From Paenibacillus phytorum (GTDB lineage Bacteria > Bacillota > Bacilli > Paenibacillales > NBRC-103111), in assembly GCF_013141715.1 (NCBI RefSeq), contig NZ_WHOA01000243.1, forward strand, positions 1 to 61,306: a stretch of DNA of 61,306 nucleotides. Direction: 5' to 3'. The translations under genes were made by a program, and so were the position numbers. The notes beneath the pieces were generated by a model. It made no database searches. It saw only the letters and a program-made list of their open reading frames with translations, and was not told where the DNA came from. Of the stretch, positions 35,792 to 44,940 are shown one piece after another. How positions within the stretch are numbered: position 1 is the stretch's first letter; each line of letters starts with the position of its first letter.

Positions 35792-37069
35792 ATGAAACGA
35801 CTGCGGTTTATGCATGCCGCCGACCTGCATCTGGACAGTCCGTTCAAAGGCATGTCGGCGCTGCCTGAACGGGTTCGTGAGCGAATACGAGAATCAACGT
35901 TTGAAGCGCTCAAGGAACTCGTGGCTTTAGCGATACAAGAGCAGGTAGATTTTGTACTCATTAGTGGGGATGTTTATGATTTATCCGATCGTTCTTTGCG
36001 CGCTCAAATTCGCTTCCAGAAAGCACTGGAGCAATTAGCTGAGCAGGGAATTCCTACTTACATTATTCATGGTAATCATGACCCGGAGGATGGACGTGCC
36101 GCGAAACTAGATTGGCCGGCAGCAGTCCATTTTTTTGCGTGCGATCAAGTGGAGACGATTAACGTGGAAAAGCCGCATCGCGGCGTCATTGCCCAGATTC
36201 ATGGCATTTCGTATCGAAGCTCGGCGGTAACGGATAATTTAGCTGTTAAATTTAGAGCAGGCCGAGAAAACGTCTGTCAGATCGGCCTATTACATACGAA
36301 TGTCGACGGTGATCCCGGTCATGATAATTATGCCCCTTGCAGCAAGCAAGATTTGCTTGAAGCGGGTATGAACTACTGGGCGTTAGGCCATGTACATACG
36401 AGGAATGTGCTTCATCAGCAGCCAGCGATTGTTTACCCAGGGAACCTGCAGGGTCGAAGTATTCGGGAAACAGGACCACGCGGGTGTTACATCGTCGATA
36501 TGTCTGAGGATGGACGAGCTGAGCTAACCTTTCATGCGTTGGATCAGGTTCGTTGGTTCCTAGAGCGGCTGTCTGTGGCAGGCATACAGACAGAGCAGGA
36601 ATTGAAAGACCGGCTCGGAGAGCAGCTTGAGCGGATTCGGACAGAGGCGGACGGGAGAGATGCCGTCGTCCGTCTTGTTCTGGAAGGGCGTAGCGCGGTG
36701 CATAGCTTGCTGCGTAAAGGGCGGGCTCTACAGGAGCTGACCGCCGAGCTGCGTGAGGATGAAGCCGAGCGGAGCCGCTTCGTCTGGGTGGAATCGATCG
36801 AGGACCGAACGGCAAGTGAGCTCGACCTCGAGGCCTTACAGCAGGAGAAGAGCTTCCTTGGCGACCTCCTGCGGTATTCGGCTGCGCTGCAAGTCGACGA
36901 CGAAGCGCTTGCTTTGTTTGCAAGCGAGGCATTGGCCGCGCTGCAGAGCTTGCCGCAAGCAGCCGGTGACCCGGCTGCGGCGGAGCCTGAACGGCTGCGC
37001 GAGTGGCTGCGCGCCGCACAAGAATTAGCCGCGGACCTGCTGTCCGCGGATGGGGGGGGACATGGATGA
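35792..37069 (+). CDS. DNA repair exonuclease (SbcD/YhaO-like)
   Basis: Mre11-family nuclease partner of the downstream Rad50-like ATPase. 425 aa with the five metallophosphoesterase motifs: DLHLDSPF, SGDVYDLSD, HGNHDPEDG, GLLHTNVDG and GHVHTRN, all intact, and a C-terminal helical capping region. It lies 19 nt after the GT gene and overlaps the next start codon by ATGA. Together the pair forms a Mre11-Rad50-like complex of the YhaO/YhaN type. The last 150 codons are strikingly GC-rich. Confidence 0.9.
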   Translation: MKRLRFMHAADLHLDSPFKGMSALPERVRERIRESTFEALKELVALAIQEQVDFVLISGDVYDLSDRSLRAQIRFQKALEQLAEQGIPTYIIHGNHDPEDGRAAKLDWPAAVHFFACDQVETINVEKPHRGVIAQIHGISYRSSAVTDNLAVKFRAGRENVCQIGLLHTNVDGDPGHDNYAPCSKQDLLEAGMNYWALGHVHTRNVLHQQPAIVYPGNLQGRSIRETGPRGCYIVDMSEDGRAELTFHALDQVRWFLERLSVAGIQTEQELKDRLGEQLERIRTEADGRDAVVRLVLEGRSAVHSLLRKGRALQELTAELREDEAERSRFVWVESIEDRTASELDLEALQQEKSFLGDLLRYSAALQVDDEALALFASEALAALQSLPQAAGDPAAAEPERLREWLRAAQELAADLLSADGGGHG

Positions 37070-40000
37070 GAATCGTATCCATGCAGGTTCAAGGCTTCGG
37101 CAGCCTGCGCGAGCGGCAGCTTGATACGGACAGCCCGCTGGTGCTGTTCTACGGCGCCAACGAAGCGGGCAAGAGCACGCTCATGGGCTTCGTCCGCGCG
37201 GTGCTGTTCGGCTTTCCGACTCGTCAGAGCCGGTTGGAACGATATGAGCCGCTGGGCGGCGGCGCCCATGGAGGCGCGCTAACCCTGCTCGATGAGCAGG
37301 GTCAGCTCATTCGCGTCGAGCGCTATGATGCGCCCGCCGCAGGCGGCAAACGAGCCTCTGCGGGGCTCGTTAAGGTCACCCTCGGTGATGGCACCACCGG
37401 GGGCGAAGACCTGCTGAACACGCTGCTGGGCGGCCTATCGGCCGACCTCTTCCGCAGCTTGTTCGCTTTCGGTTTAACCGAGCTGCAGGAGCTGCGCACC
37501 CTGCAGACCGACGAGCTCAGCGGCTATCTGTATAGCGCTGGGCTTGGTGTGAGCGGCTCGGCCATCATGGAGGCCGAGCGCAAGCTGACGGCGCAGGCCG
37601 ACGGCCTATACAGACCCCGCGGGCGCAATCAGGAGATGAACCGTCTCCTGAAGGAACTTGAGGGTCTGGAGCAGTCGCTGCGCCGCAGCCGGGACCCAGC
37701 AGCCGACTACGATCGGCTGCTGGCGGAGCGCCGCTCCGCGGAGGAGCGCATTGCTGCCCTGGAGGGGCAGCAGGAGTCGCTGCGCGCGGAGCTGCACAAG
37801 CTTGGCCTGGCCGGCAAGGCGCGCAGCGGATGGATCCGCTTGCGCCAGATCGGCCAGGAGCTTGCGGCGCTGCCTGCGCTGGCGGGCTTCCCCGAGCATG
37901 CCTCGGCGAGGCTTGATGCGCTCGAGGCAGAGCTGGAGCGCATCCATGCAGAGCGCGCTCGGCTCCTGCTGAGGCAGGAGAGCCTATCGAGCCAACTGCG
38001 CGCCATAGAGCTTGTGCCAGATCTGCTCGAGCATCAGATCGAGCTGAATCATTGGCTGGAGCAAGCAGCCACATATGAAGAGAATAAACGCAGCGTGGAT
38101 CAAATGCGTGTGGAACAGGAGCACCAACGCGCGCAGGTAGACAGGCTGCTTAAACAGATAGATGTTCACTGGGAGGAGACAGATTTAGCCTCTTTCTCGG
38201 TAACGATTTCCCTGCGTGAACAGGTACGAGCTTACAAGGGACGGTTTCACAAGTGCCAAGAGAGTGAGCTGCGCGTCAGAACAGAGTTGGAGAGTCTGCA
38301 GCAGCAGGTCATTCGTGTCCATGAAACGGTAAGGAGCTTGGAATCCGATTTACATAAAAGCGGGGTAAGAACAGATGGTTCAGCCTCTCCCGGTTGGGGA
38401 GGAGCAGATCCATCTTCCACCTTGCAGAAAATAGCGAGAGATTATGCCAGGTGGCAGCTGCTTGTGAGAGAGCTTGCACATCAAAAAGAACGCGATGCTG
38501 TGGAAAACCAGTTCCAGCTTAGTCTGGAAGAAGCAGCGAAAGCTGGCAAAACGGCCTCACGGAGACTACGTCAACGCATCGTTGTCATTACCGGCCTATT
38601 GGCCGTCTTGACGCCATTATTGCTGTTATGGCAGGGCAGCTGGGTGGCGGCTCTCTGTGCCTTTCTTTTATTTGCTGGTGCTGCGCTCTATTTGCTTGTT
38701 TCTGATCGTGCGGAGACAGAGAGTCGCTCTTCACGAGCGATGACTTCATCCCCGATCAGGGATGAAAGTCTGAGCGATGAACTTCGCTTGCTGGAGCGCC
38801 GCCTGCAAGAACAAATCCAGCCTTTTGCCCAGCAGCAAACGGGCTATGTTGAAGCTGCGGCAGCATCTGCTATCGATTCTCTGAAGCCGGGCCGTTCCGC
38901 ATCAATTTCTCTTGAGGTACTCCAGCCTCAACTAGATGCATGGATGCGTGAAGCTGAACAAAATAAACAACAACGCAGCGAGCAGCTTCGTAAGCTAGAG
39001 AAGCTGCAGGATACGAAGGAGATGCTGCAATCTCTTCGGCAGCAAGAAGATCAGCGCAGTGGATATTTCGAGCAGCTTGTGATGGAGTCAGATCAGCTCC
39101 AGTCGGATTGGAGTCATTGGCTGCAATCGCTGGGACTAAGTACACAGTTATCAGCCGACGCCCTGCTAGAAACCATCCAGACGATTGAGCAAGGGCAGGA
39201 AAGTCTTCGTCAGCTTCATAAGCTGGAGTCCAAGCTTGAGACATTAGTAACAAGCATCGATCACTACGACAAAACAGTCGGTTCACTCCTTCGGCTTTCA
39301 CCAGCGGTACGTCAAGAGCCCGTATTCGCGCTCAAACGCTGGAAAGAACAGGAGCAAGAACAGGTGAAGCTGCTTGCGGAGAAAAAGCATGGCGAGCAGC
39401 TATATTCGGAAACCGAGCAAGAGCTGCAGCTTCTACAGACCAACGAGCAGCGTACTCAAGGCCGTTTGGACCAGCTTTTACAGGAAGCGTCAGCCTGTGA
39501 CGGTGAAGAACTGCGTATTCATCAGAGAGAGCAAGAAGAACGCAGAAAACTGACAGAAGAACAAACATTGCTGGAATCCTCGCTCGAAACGTTACTTAGC
39601 CGCTCATTACTTGCCAGCTACACCGAGCTTTTGGAAACCCATGGAGAAGAGGATATCGCACTTCAAATGGCATCTCTCCAAGGACAATTAACCGATGCCG
39701 CCCATGAAACGAATGAACTTCGAGAGGTTGTTGGCAAGCTAGCGGGACAAATTGAGAAGCTGGAGCAAGGATCGGAACAGGCAGATCATCTTCTCCAAGC
39801 TGAAGCTTATCGAGCTACCATACGACAGCAAGTAGATCAATATGCCGTAGCTTCCTTCGCCTCTCTGCTTATGAAGAAAGCCCGCGATGTTTATGAGCAT
39901 GAACGTCAGCCCGGCGTGCTTTTGCGAGCATCGGATTACTTTGCGAAGATGACGAACGGTGCATTCACCCATGTCAAAGCACCATTCGGAGAACAGCGTT

Positions 40001-40299
40001 TAGTGGCAATACGAGCAAATGGAGAGTCGCTTGATACGAGTCAGCTTAGTCGGGGAACGGCAGAGCAGCTCTACTTATCCATGCGTTTCGCACTCGTCGA
40101 GGAGTATGCTGGAAAGGCTATTTTACCGCTGGTGATGGACGATATTCTCGTCAATTTCGATGAGGAACGGATGGAGAGCTGTTTGCGTGTTCTTGCAGAC
40201 TTAAGCAGCAGGCATCAAGTTCTGCTCTTTACCTGTCACGGCCACGTGCGAGATGCGGCAGCGAGAGTAATTCCTGGAAATTGCTTAATTCGTTTGTAG
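37066..40299 (+). CDS. Giant SMC/Rad50-like ATPase (YhaN-like)
   Basis: 1077-aa ABC-type ATPase, longer than typical YhaN (about 960 aa). Walker A FYGANEAGKST (27-37), long coiled coil (about 170-500), an unusual hydrophobic hairpin of two TM-like segments (about 506-550: VVITGLLAVLTPLLLL and AALCAFLLFAGAALYLLV), second coiled coil, signature LSRGTAEQLYLSMRF (about 994-1008) and Walker B LPLVMDDILVNFDE (about 1021-1034). The start at 37066 overlaps the nuclease stop (ATGA). The membrane hairpin is known in YhaN relatives and suggests membrane tethering of the nuclease complex. Confidence 0.9.
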   Translation: MRIVSMQVQGFGSLRERQLDTDSPLVLFYGANEAGKSTLMGFVRAVLFGFPTRQSRLERYEPLGGGAHGGALTLLDEQGQLIRVERYDAPAAGGKRASAGLVKVTLGDGTTGGEDLLNTLLGGLSADLFRSLFAFGLTELQELRTLQTDELSGYLYSAGLGVSGSAIMEAERKLTAQADGLYRPRGRNQEMNRLLKELEGLEQSLRRSRDPAADYDRLLAERRSAEERIAALEGQQESLRAELHKLGLAGKARSGWIRLRQIGQELAALPALAGFPEHASARLDALEAELERIHAERARLLLRQESLSSQLRAIELVPDLLEHQIELNHWLEQAATYEENKRSVDQMRVEQEHQRAQVDRLLKQIDVHWEETDLASFSVTISLREQVRAYKGRFHKCQESELRVRTELESLQQQVIRVHETVRSLESDLHKSGVRTDGSASPGWGGADPSSTLQKIARDYARWQLLVRELAHQKERDAVENQFQLSLEEAAKAGKTASRRLRQRIVVITGLLAVLTPLLLLWQGSWVAALCAFLLFAGAALYLLVSDRAETESRSSRAMTSSPIRDESLSDELRLLERRLQEQIQPFAQQQTGYVEAAAASAIDSLKPGRSASISLEVLQPQLDAWMREAEQNKQQRSEQLRKLEKLQDTKEMLQSLRQQEDQRSGYFEQLVMESDQLQSDWSHWLQSLGLSTQLSADALLETIQTIEQGQESLRQLHKLESKLETLVTSIDHYDKTVGSLLRLSPAVRQEPVFALKRWKEQEQEQVKLLAEKKHGEQLYSETEQELQLLQTNEQRTQGRLDQLLQEASACDGEELRIHQREQEERRKLTEEQTLLESSLETLLSRSLLASYTELLETHGEEDIALQMASLQGQLTDAAHETNELREVVGKLAGQIEKLEQGSEQADHLLQAEAYRATIRQQVDQYAVASFASLLMKKARDVYEHERQPGVLLRASDYFAKMTNGAFTHVKAPFGEQRLVAIRANGESLDTSQLSRGTAEQLYLSMRFALVEEYAGKAILPLVMDDILVNFDEERMESCLRVLADLSSRHQVLLFTCHGHVRDAAARVIPGNCLIRL

Positions 40300-40325
40300 A
40301 AGCGTGCACAATGGAGGAATCGAAA

Positions 40326-40604
40326 GTGGAATCAGGAAGCGATAAGAAGAAAGACCATCGGGAAATCACTTATCAGGTCGGATGGAAGAAAGGGAAGATC
40401 GAATGGAATGAAGGGGCATCGGAAGCTTTAGCGGTCAAATCATCCATGGAAGATGAGGGTCATGATGGAGAAAAGCGTCTCCAGCTGTTTTGGCTCCCAG
40501 CCATGAGTCTTCCAAGTTGGCTGCTTCTCCCCTTACTTTATTCGCTTCCCGTCTTCTGTTTTCTATTAACGCTTGTTCTCATTTATGGGTTGCGTCATGG
40601 CTAG
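40326..40604 (+). CDS. Small protein with two C-terminal TM segments
   Basis: 92-aa unknown protein. N-terminal half is charged (MESGSDKKKDHREITYQVGWKKGKIEWNEGASEAL), C-terminal half is membrane-spanning (MSLPSWLLLPLLY and FCFLLTLVLIYGLRHG). GTG 40326 is chosen because GGAGG lies 8 nt upstream; longer in-frame starts overlap the end of the ATPase gene. Translationally close to the YhaN-like gene and possibly part of that unit. Confidence 0.6.
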   Translation: MESGSDKKKDHREITYQVGWKKGKIEWNEGASEALAVKSSMEDEGHDGEKRLQLFWLPAMSLPSWLLLPLLYSLPVFCFLLTLVLIYGLRHG

Positions 40605-40640
40605 CAGCAAGTAAGGATTGAATGAAGGGGGATCAGCTTT

Positions 40641-41078
40641 ATGAACATGCTATTAGCCATTATAGGTGGCCTGCTGGGCCTTTTTGTAACAGGGGTTGCT
40701 ATATATACAGCTTGGATGGTTCATCAGCTTTGGAAACAGCAGGCGGCAGCCCCAAAACCAGCAGGTCAGGTGGAGATTGCCGTCAAATACTTTTCCAAAT
40801 GGACGGTCTTTGATTACGCGGTCATTTTATTATTTATCATTGGGCTTTTACTATTGGTAGCCGAGTTATTTGCTGTTTGGCGAGATCAAACGGTTATTGC
40901 CAATTTCCATTTCTCCTACCTGCTCACAGGAATCATTATTTCTGCTATGGGCATGCTTCTGTTGTTTGTACGATTGGTTGTCGTTCTTGGTTTTATTCAG
41001 TCAGGTGCCTTACATCGCACGGTTACGGTTGCGCCAGATCATCAGAACGAGCCAGACAACACTGATAAAGCCGAATAA
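40641..41078 (+). CDS. Small membrane protein, 145 aa
   Basis: Unrecognised. Three hydrophobic TM segments (about 3-26, 57-82, 92-122) with a charged loop and a hydrophilic C-terminal tail of about 25 residues. GGGGG lies 9 nt before ATG. It follows the preceding small protein by 36 nt. Its last 69 nt overlap the 3' end of the convergent YkvI-family gene. The antisense overlap may affect both transcripts. Confidence 0.65.
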   Translation: MNMLLAIIGGLLGLFVTGVAIYTAWMVHQLWKQQAAAPKPAGQVEIAVKYFSKWTVFDYAVILLFIIGLLLLVAELFAVWRDQTVIANFHFSYLLTGIIISAMGMLLLFVRLVVVLGFIQSGALHRTVTVAPDHQNEPDNTDKAE

Positions 41079-42050
41079 GGGATACAAAGCGGAAAGCAGT
41101 ATTTTGAAACCAATTTGACTTATCACGTAGCTTAGCGCCAGGATACTGATCAGGATAACCTTCGGGTTTAGTTTCATGCGCTGCTGAAGCTGCTGGGACA
41201 AGCCGTAGGCGTCAGCAATAAAGGTTGTGAAAATTTCACCGTATATAACGAGTAAATAAGCAACTTGCGGCACGGACCCAAGTCGGGTAATAATATTTCC
41301 CATTGGGATTTCGAATTGTGCAATACCTGGCATTTGTGCAGAGAGTGCGTAGTGTGCTGATAATAGAAGCAGACCAATGCCTGCACCGCCAAGCAGTCCG
41401 CCCCAGTATAGAACAGATCGATTTTGAATAGATGCTCCCATCGGAACGAGCACGGCTTGGGCCATCGCTAAGTTAAAGGCGGTATAGAGGAATGGTGCGA
41501 ACCATATTTTTTCTAGTGGATCATCGCTTGTAATGCGCAGCCAGTTTCCTGAAGATGGCGAATGCCATGTATAAATGACGATGACTAGGCTGAAGAGCAG
41601 CATGATGGGGACGACGATTGAATTCACGGTCATAATGGCGCCAATTCCGCGGGACAATACGAAATAGGCGAGCACCAATGTCACGAAGAGTCCTGTTTGG
41701 TAAGAGAGGTGCAGCTGTTCCTCAAATACCGTTCCGCCTCCGGCGAGCATGACGGTTGTAATTCCAAATAGAACGATCATCATAAACAAGCTAATGGCGT
41801 TACCGATTCTTTGGCCAAAAATGGCACGATTCAAATCCTCATAAGATGCGGCTTTTAGATCATGAGCCATCAGCATGAGTTTAATACCAATCCATATGAA
41901 AAGTATGCTGGATAAAGCAATCGTCAACGTGGCGAGCCAGCCGTAACGTGTGAAAAATTGCAGGATCTCCTGTCCAGAAGCGAACCCTGCTCCAACAACC
42001 GTTCCAATGTAGGTAAAGGCAACACGGACGATCTGTGAACCTGTTCGCAT
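41010..42050 (-). CDS. YkvI-family membrane protein (putative transporter)
   Basis: 346-aa integral membrane protein with about ten TM helices, same length as B. subtilis YkvI. The N-terminal VRVAFTYIGTVVGAGFASGQEILQFFTRYG block with the TVVGAGFASGQE motif is highly characteristic; the family is related to the APC superfamily but its substrate is unknown. ATG 42050 is preferred over upstream in-frame starts (which extend to 42173 and give an atypical N terminus). It overlaps the convergent gene by 69 nt at its 3' end. Confidence 0.85.
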   Translation of the reverse strand: MRTGSQIVRVAFTYIGTVVGAGFASGQEILQFFTRYGWLATLTIALSSILFIWIGIKLMLMAHDLKAASYEDLNRAIFGQRIGNAISLFMMIVLFGITTVMLAGGGTVFEEQLHLSYQTGLFVTLVLAYFVLSRGIGAIMTVNSIVVPIMLLFSLVIVIYTWHSPSSGNWLRITSDDPLEKIWFAPFLYTAFNLAMAQAVLVPMGASIQNRSVLYWGGLLGGAGIGLLLLSAHYALSAQMPGIAQFEIPMGNIITRLGSVPQVAYLLVIYGEIFTTFIADAYGLSQQLQQRMKLNPKVILISILALSYVISQIGFKILLSALYPLFGFISVVWLVLMIWRNRNRAM

Positions 42051-42191
42051 AGATTGCCCCGCTTTCTTTCGTTTGATATAGTACAAGGTATGTTCGTGAT
42101 CCCATGCGCATGACTGGAACTTGGGGCAAGCTGTCGTTTCTGCTAAAATGGGAATGAATAAGACGAAGTACAATGCGGGAGTGAGTTTTTT

Positions 42192-42797
42192 GTGAAGGAA
42201 TTTCTATATGATTTCATAAGTCATTATGGATATATTGCTTTATATATTTTGCTATCTGCCGGAATCGTTGGGGTACCCGTACCAGATGAAACCCTAATGG
42301 CTTTTGTGGGTTCGTTAACGGCACCTGGAGGTCCCTTTGATTTTGGAACAACGTTAATTGTAATTTACGCAGGCACGATGACAGGGATGGTTGTTAGTTA
42401 TTTAATCGGTCATCGTGTGGGAAAACCCTTTCTTTACCGGTATGGCAAATGGTTCAAACTAACACCGAACCGGATTGAGCGGGCTGAAGGCTGGTTTAAG
42501 AAGTATGGGCTCTGGACTGTTTTCTTTGGGTATTTCGTGCCGGGGGTTCGTCATTTCACCTGTTATTTGTCAGGCGTAAGCGGGGTCAAGTTTTATAAGT
42601 ATTTGTTCTTCGCGGGTACAGGAGCACTGCTGTGGTGTACAACCTTTTTAACATTAGGGCATTTTATTGGCAGTAACTTGGAGGGTTTATTCCAATTAAT
42701 ACATAAATACATGGGAATAAGCTTAATGACTATAGCGGTTATAGCCATTATTGGAACAGCCCTTTACTTCCGATTCCGGAAGCGGAGAGCGGTTTGA
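42192..42797 (+). CDS. DedA family membrane protein
   Basis: 201-aa DedA/SNARE-associated-type membrane protein, implicated in lipid flipping and envelope homeostasis. Conserved segments: VGVPVPDETLMAFVGSL with the acidic residue in the first TM region, GMVVSYLIGHRVGKPFLYRYGKW, and the FGYFVPGVRHFTCYLSGVSGV arginine/proline motif. GTG start with GGGAGTG upstream. It is divergent from the YkvI-type gene and ends before a bidirectional terminator. Confidence 0.9.
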   Translation: MKEFLYDFISHYGYIALYILLSAGIVGVPVPDETLMAFVGSLTAPGGPFDFGTTLIVIYAGTMTGMVVSYLIGHRVGKPFLYRYGKWFKLTPNRIERAEGWFKKYGLWTVFFGYFVPGVRHFTCYLSGVSGVKFYKYLFFAGTGALLWCTTFLTLGHFIGSNLEGLFQLIHKYMGISLMTIAVIAIIGTALYFRFRKRRAV

Positions 42798-42812
42798 TTC
42801 CCAGACACATGA

Positions 42813-42865
42813 AATAAGACCATGAGTGTCATCCTATAAGAGGAGCATTCATGGTCTTATTTTTG
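42813..42865. terminator. Terminator between DedA and lipoprotein genes
   Basis: 13-bp stem AATAAGACCATGA / TCATGGTCTTATT (42813-42825 with 42849-42861) with long loop and T run, between convergent genes. Confidence 0.8.
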
Positions 42866-42878
42866 TATTCTTTGTGAA

Positions 42879-43601
42879 TTAATGGTTAGCGAAAAGCTTA
42901 ATCGATTGGATGGTGCTCTCATTCGGATCAATATCGAGCTTGAGCAGTGTTCCTTGCGACTTGTAGGAGAGAACATAGGTTGAATTAGTGTCCGGTTTGC
43001 CTAAAATTGCAATTGCATCTTCCACTTTCTGACCGAGTCGCAATCCGCGAAGACCTGGATCAATCTCCGTGGAATGTACGTCAACGAACTCAAGAACATC
43101 CTTCTTATTGAAGCCTACGGAGAAATCCGTGAAGTCATAGACTTGAATGGCGTCTTCATCTGCATCCATAACGAATTGTTTCTTCGCCTTCCCAAAACGT
43201 TCGAGTACAACGTCCTTACTCGTTCCGAGCTTCAAGCCCATCAACGTTGGTTTCTCCTGTTGATACGCATCCTCTGCTTTAATCTTCGGCTTGGCCGTTG
43301 GCTTCGCACTTGTAGATAATTGCGGGATATCGGTTAAATCCGTTTTGGACGTGCCAGCAACTTGTGCCTCGTGCTTGGCCGTGTCTTCCGGTGTTGGTGA
43401 AGGTGCTGCCGTCGCAGTTGATACTACGATCGCAGGGGGTGTGGTAACTGGACTCAAGCTATTTTGTACATGGTTAGTTGGATCTATAGTAGGCTGTCCG
43501 GAAGGAGCAGATGACTCTTGGCATCCAGCTAACAGTAATGAAGCAAATGCTACTGGCACAATGCCAAGCATGATAGGTCTAAGCAGGTTGTTCATCGTCA
43601 T
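42879..43601 (-). CDS. Predicted lipoprotein of unknown function
   Basis: 240-aa extracellular membrane-anchored protein. Lipobox LLAGC with Cys27 after a hydrophobic signal; a Thr/Ser/Pro/Ala-rich linker (about 30-105); a folded C-terminal half with two similar blocks, GLKLGTSKDVVLERFGKAKK and GLRLGQKVEDAIAILGKPD, each a LG-x5-V/A-x3-G-K pattern suggesting an internal repeat (SmpA/DUF4309-like). Function unknown. Confidence 0.8.
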   Translation of the reverse strand: MTMNNLLRPIMLGIVPVAFASLLLAGCQESSAPSGQPTIDPTNHVQNSLSPVTTPPAIVVSTATAAPSPTPEDTAKHEAQVAGTSKTDLTDIPQLSTSAKPTAKPKIKAEDAYQQEKPTLMGLKLGTSKDVVLERFGKAKKQFVMDADEDAIQVYDFTDFSVGFNKKDVLEFVDVHSTEIDPGLRGLRLGQKVEDAIAILGKPDTNSTYVLSYKSQGTLLKLDIDPNESTIQSIKLFANH

Positions 43602-43863
43602 CTATCCTTTCTGCCGAATAATTGGTTTGAAAAATGCAACATTACTAATCATACTGTTTTCTAGTTCTATTTCAATGCATCAAGTTACCCAAATGTGAGC
43701 AATTGTAGACAAATTTCAAAATGCTGAACCCTATATACATATAGACACCTTATACAGAGTAAAAGTTTCACTTCAAACAGGGATAATCACAAATTGGGAC
43801 TTGAAACCTACTTCATCAATATGGTAACTTACTCATAATAGACAGGTTTAGGGGGCTAGAATC

Positions 43864-44433
43864 ATGGAATTGTTAAAACAGCGGATCCTAGAGGTCGGTG
43901 TAGTCGTATCGGATCAAGTGCTAAAGCTGGATGCCATACTGAATCATCAGGTTGATCCTGTGCTCATCATGGAGATGGGGAAAGAATTTGCAAGATTGTT
44001 TAGAGAAACGAAGCCTGATAAGGTGCTTACCGTAGAATCGTCAGGTATTCCGATTGCCTATACGACAGCTTTACATCTTGAGGTTCCCATGATATTTGCA
44101 CGTCGGAAGAAGACGTTGACCATGGATCAAGATACATATAGTGAACGTGTACCTTCCTTTACCAAAGGGATTGTTACGGACATTATGGTATCCTCTCATC
44201 TGCTTCACAAAGGCGAGCGTGTTCTGCTGATCGATGATTTTATCGCAAATGGAGACGCAGCACGCGGATTAATTCGTATCATTGAAAAAGCAGAAGCTGA
44301 ACTTGTTGGTGTCGGTATTGCGGTAGAAAAATCATTCCAAGCTGGTGGAAGCTCGATTAGAGAGCGTGGAATTCGTGTGGAATCTTTAGCTCGTATTTCC
44401 TCACTGGCGAATGGCCAAATCACTTTTAACTGA
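43864..44433 (+). CDS. xpt: Xanthine phosphoribosyltransferase
   Basis: Converts xanthine plus PRPP to XMP in purine salvage. 189 aa, the exact family length. PRPP-binding loop VLLIDDFIANGDAARGL (120-136), SSGIPIAYTTALHLEVPMIFARRKK and the C-terminal GIRVESLARI are characteristic. TAGGGGG lies upstream of ATG. Unlike the Bacillus xpt-pbuX operon there is no downstream permease, and I see no guanine riboswitch core in the 260 bp before the gene. Confidence 0.95.
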   Translation: MELLKQRILEVGVVVSDQVLKLDAILNHQVDPVLIMEMGKEFARLFRETKPDKVLTVESSGIPIAYTTALHLEVPMIFARRKKTLTMDQDTYSERVPSFTKGIVTDIMVSSHLLHKGERVLLIDDFIANGDAARGLIRIIEKAEAELVGVGIAVEKSFQAGGSSIRERGIRVESLARISSLANGQITFN

Positions 44434-44513
44434 TTTTACAATTTGTTCATGTCTTCCCTCAAACCGATTTATCCTTTATAATGAGTACATGGTATGAGAG
44501 GAGGCTGACATCT

Positions 44514-44840
44514 ATGGGTATCGATAATGGTTCCATTGAATATTTCATGACAAAGCTTGGGGAAGCCAAAACACATTTTGAACGTGCGCTAGATTGTAAA
44601 CATACAGAGTTTGATGATCTGTATCCGTATATGATCGAACACCCTCAATTTTTCTGGTACAAACGATATGTAGCATGGTCCGAGTTGTTAACAATTGTAA
44701 AGCTCTGCACCGAACTGACAATCGAGTGGGAACAACATTTCTCTGCCGCACAAGTGGAGTATATTCAGAAGCGCGTAATGTCTAGCAAAGTCCTTGATTT
44801 CTGGTACGAGACGAATGATTCGAAGGAACATGTTAGTTAA
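44514..44840 (+). CDS. Conserved small protein of unknown function, 108 aa
   Basis: No family recognised. Helical, aromatic-rich protein with FYKRYVAWSELLTIVKLCTEL and VMSSKVLDFWYETND. ATG 44514 is chosen because GAGGAGG lies 9 nt upstream; the longer frame from 44481 lacks a site. It is 80 nt after xpt and ends at a strong terminator, so may share the xpt transcript. Confidence 0.65.
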   Translation: MGIDNGSIEYFMTKLGEAKTHFERALDCKHTEFDDLYPYMIEHPQFFWYKRYVAWSELLTIVKLCTELTIEWEQHFSAAQVEYIQKRVMSSKVLDFWYETNDSKEHVS

Positions 44841-44857
44841 TTTATGCCCATATAAGG

Positions 44858-44898
44858 AAAAGGCCAATGGATCCGAAGAGGATTCGTTGGCCTTTTTC
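44858..44898. terminator. Terminator
   Basis: Stem AAAAGGCCAATGGATC / GGATTCGTTGGCCTTTT around CGAAGA followed by TTTTT; also flanks the convergent gene ending at 44941. Confidence 0.9.
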
Positions 44899-44940
44899 TA
44901 TGATATAAAATGATGTTGGTTTCGTGGTTTAAGCTTGGAC

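Noticed and set aside
36252..37269. Minus-strand frames of 241-276 codons opposite the nuclease/ATPase junction
   Set aside because: They lie in the GC-rich block where stop codons are scarce, are Arg/Ala/Ser/Pro-rich with no domain and no ribosome site, and mirror clear coding genes.
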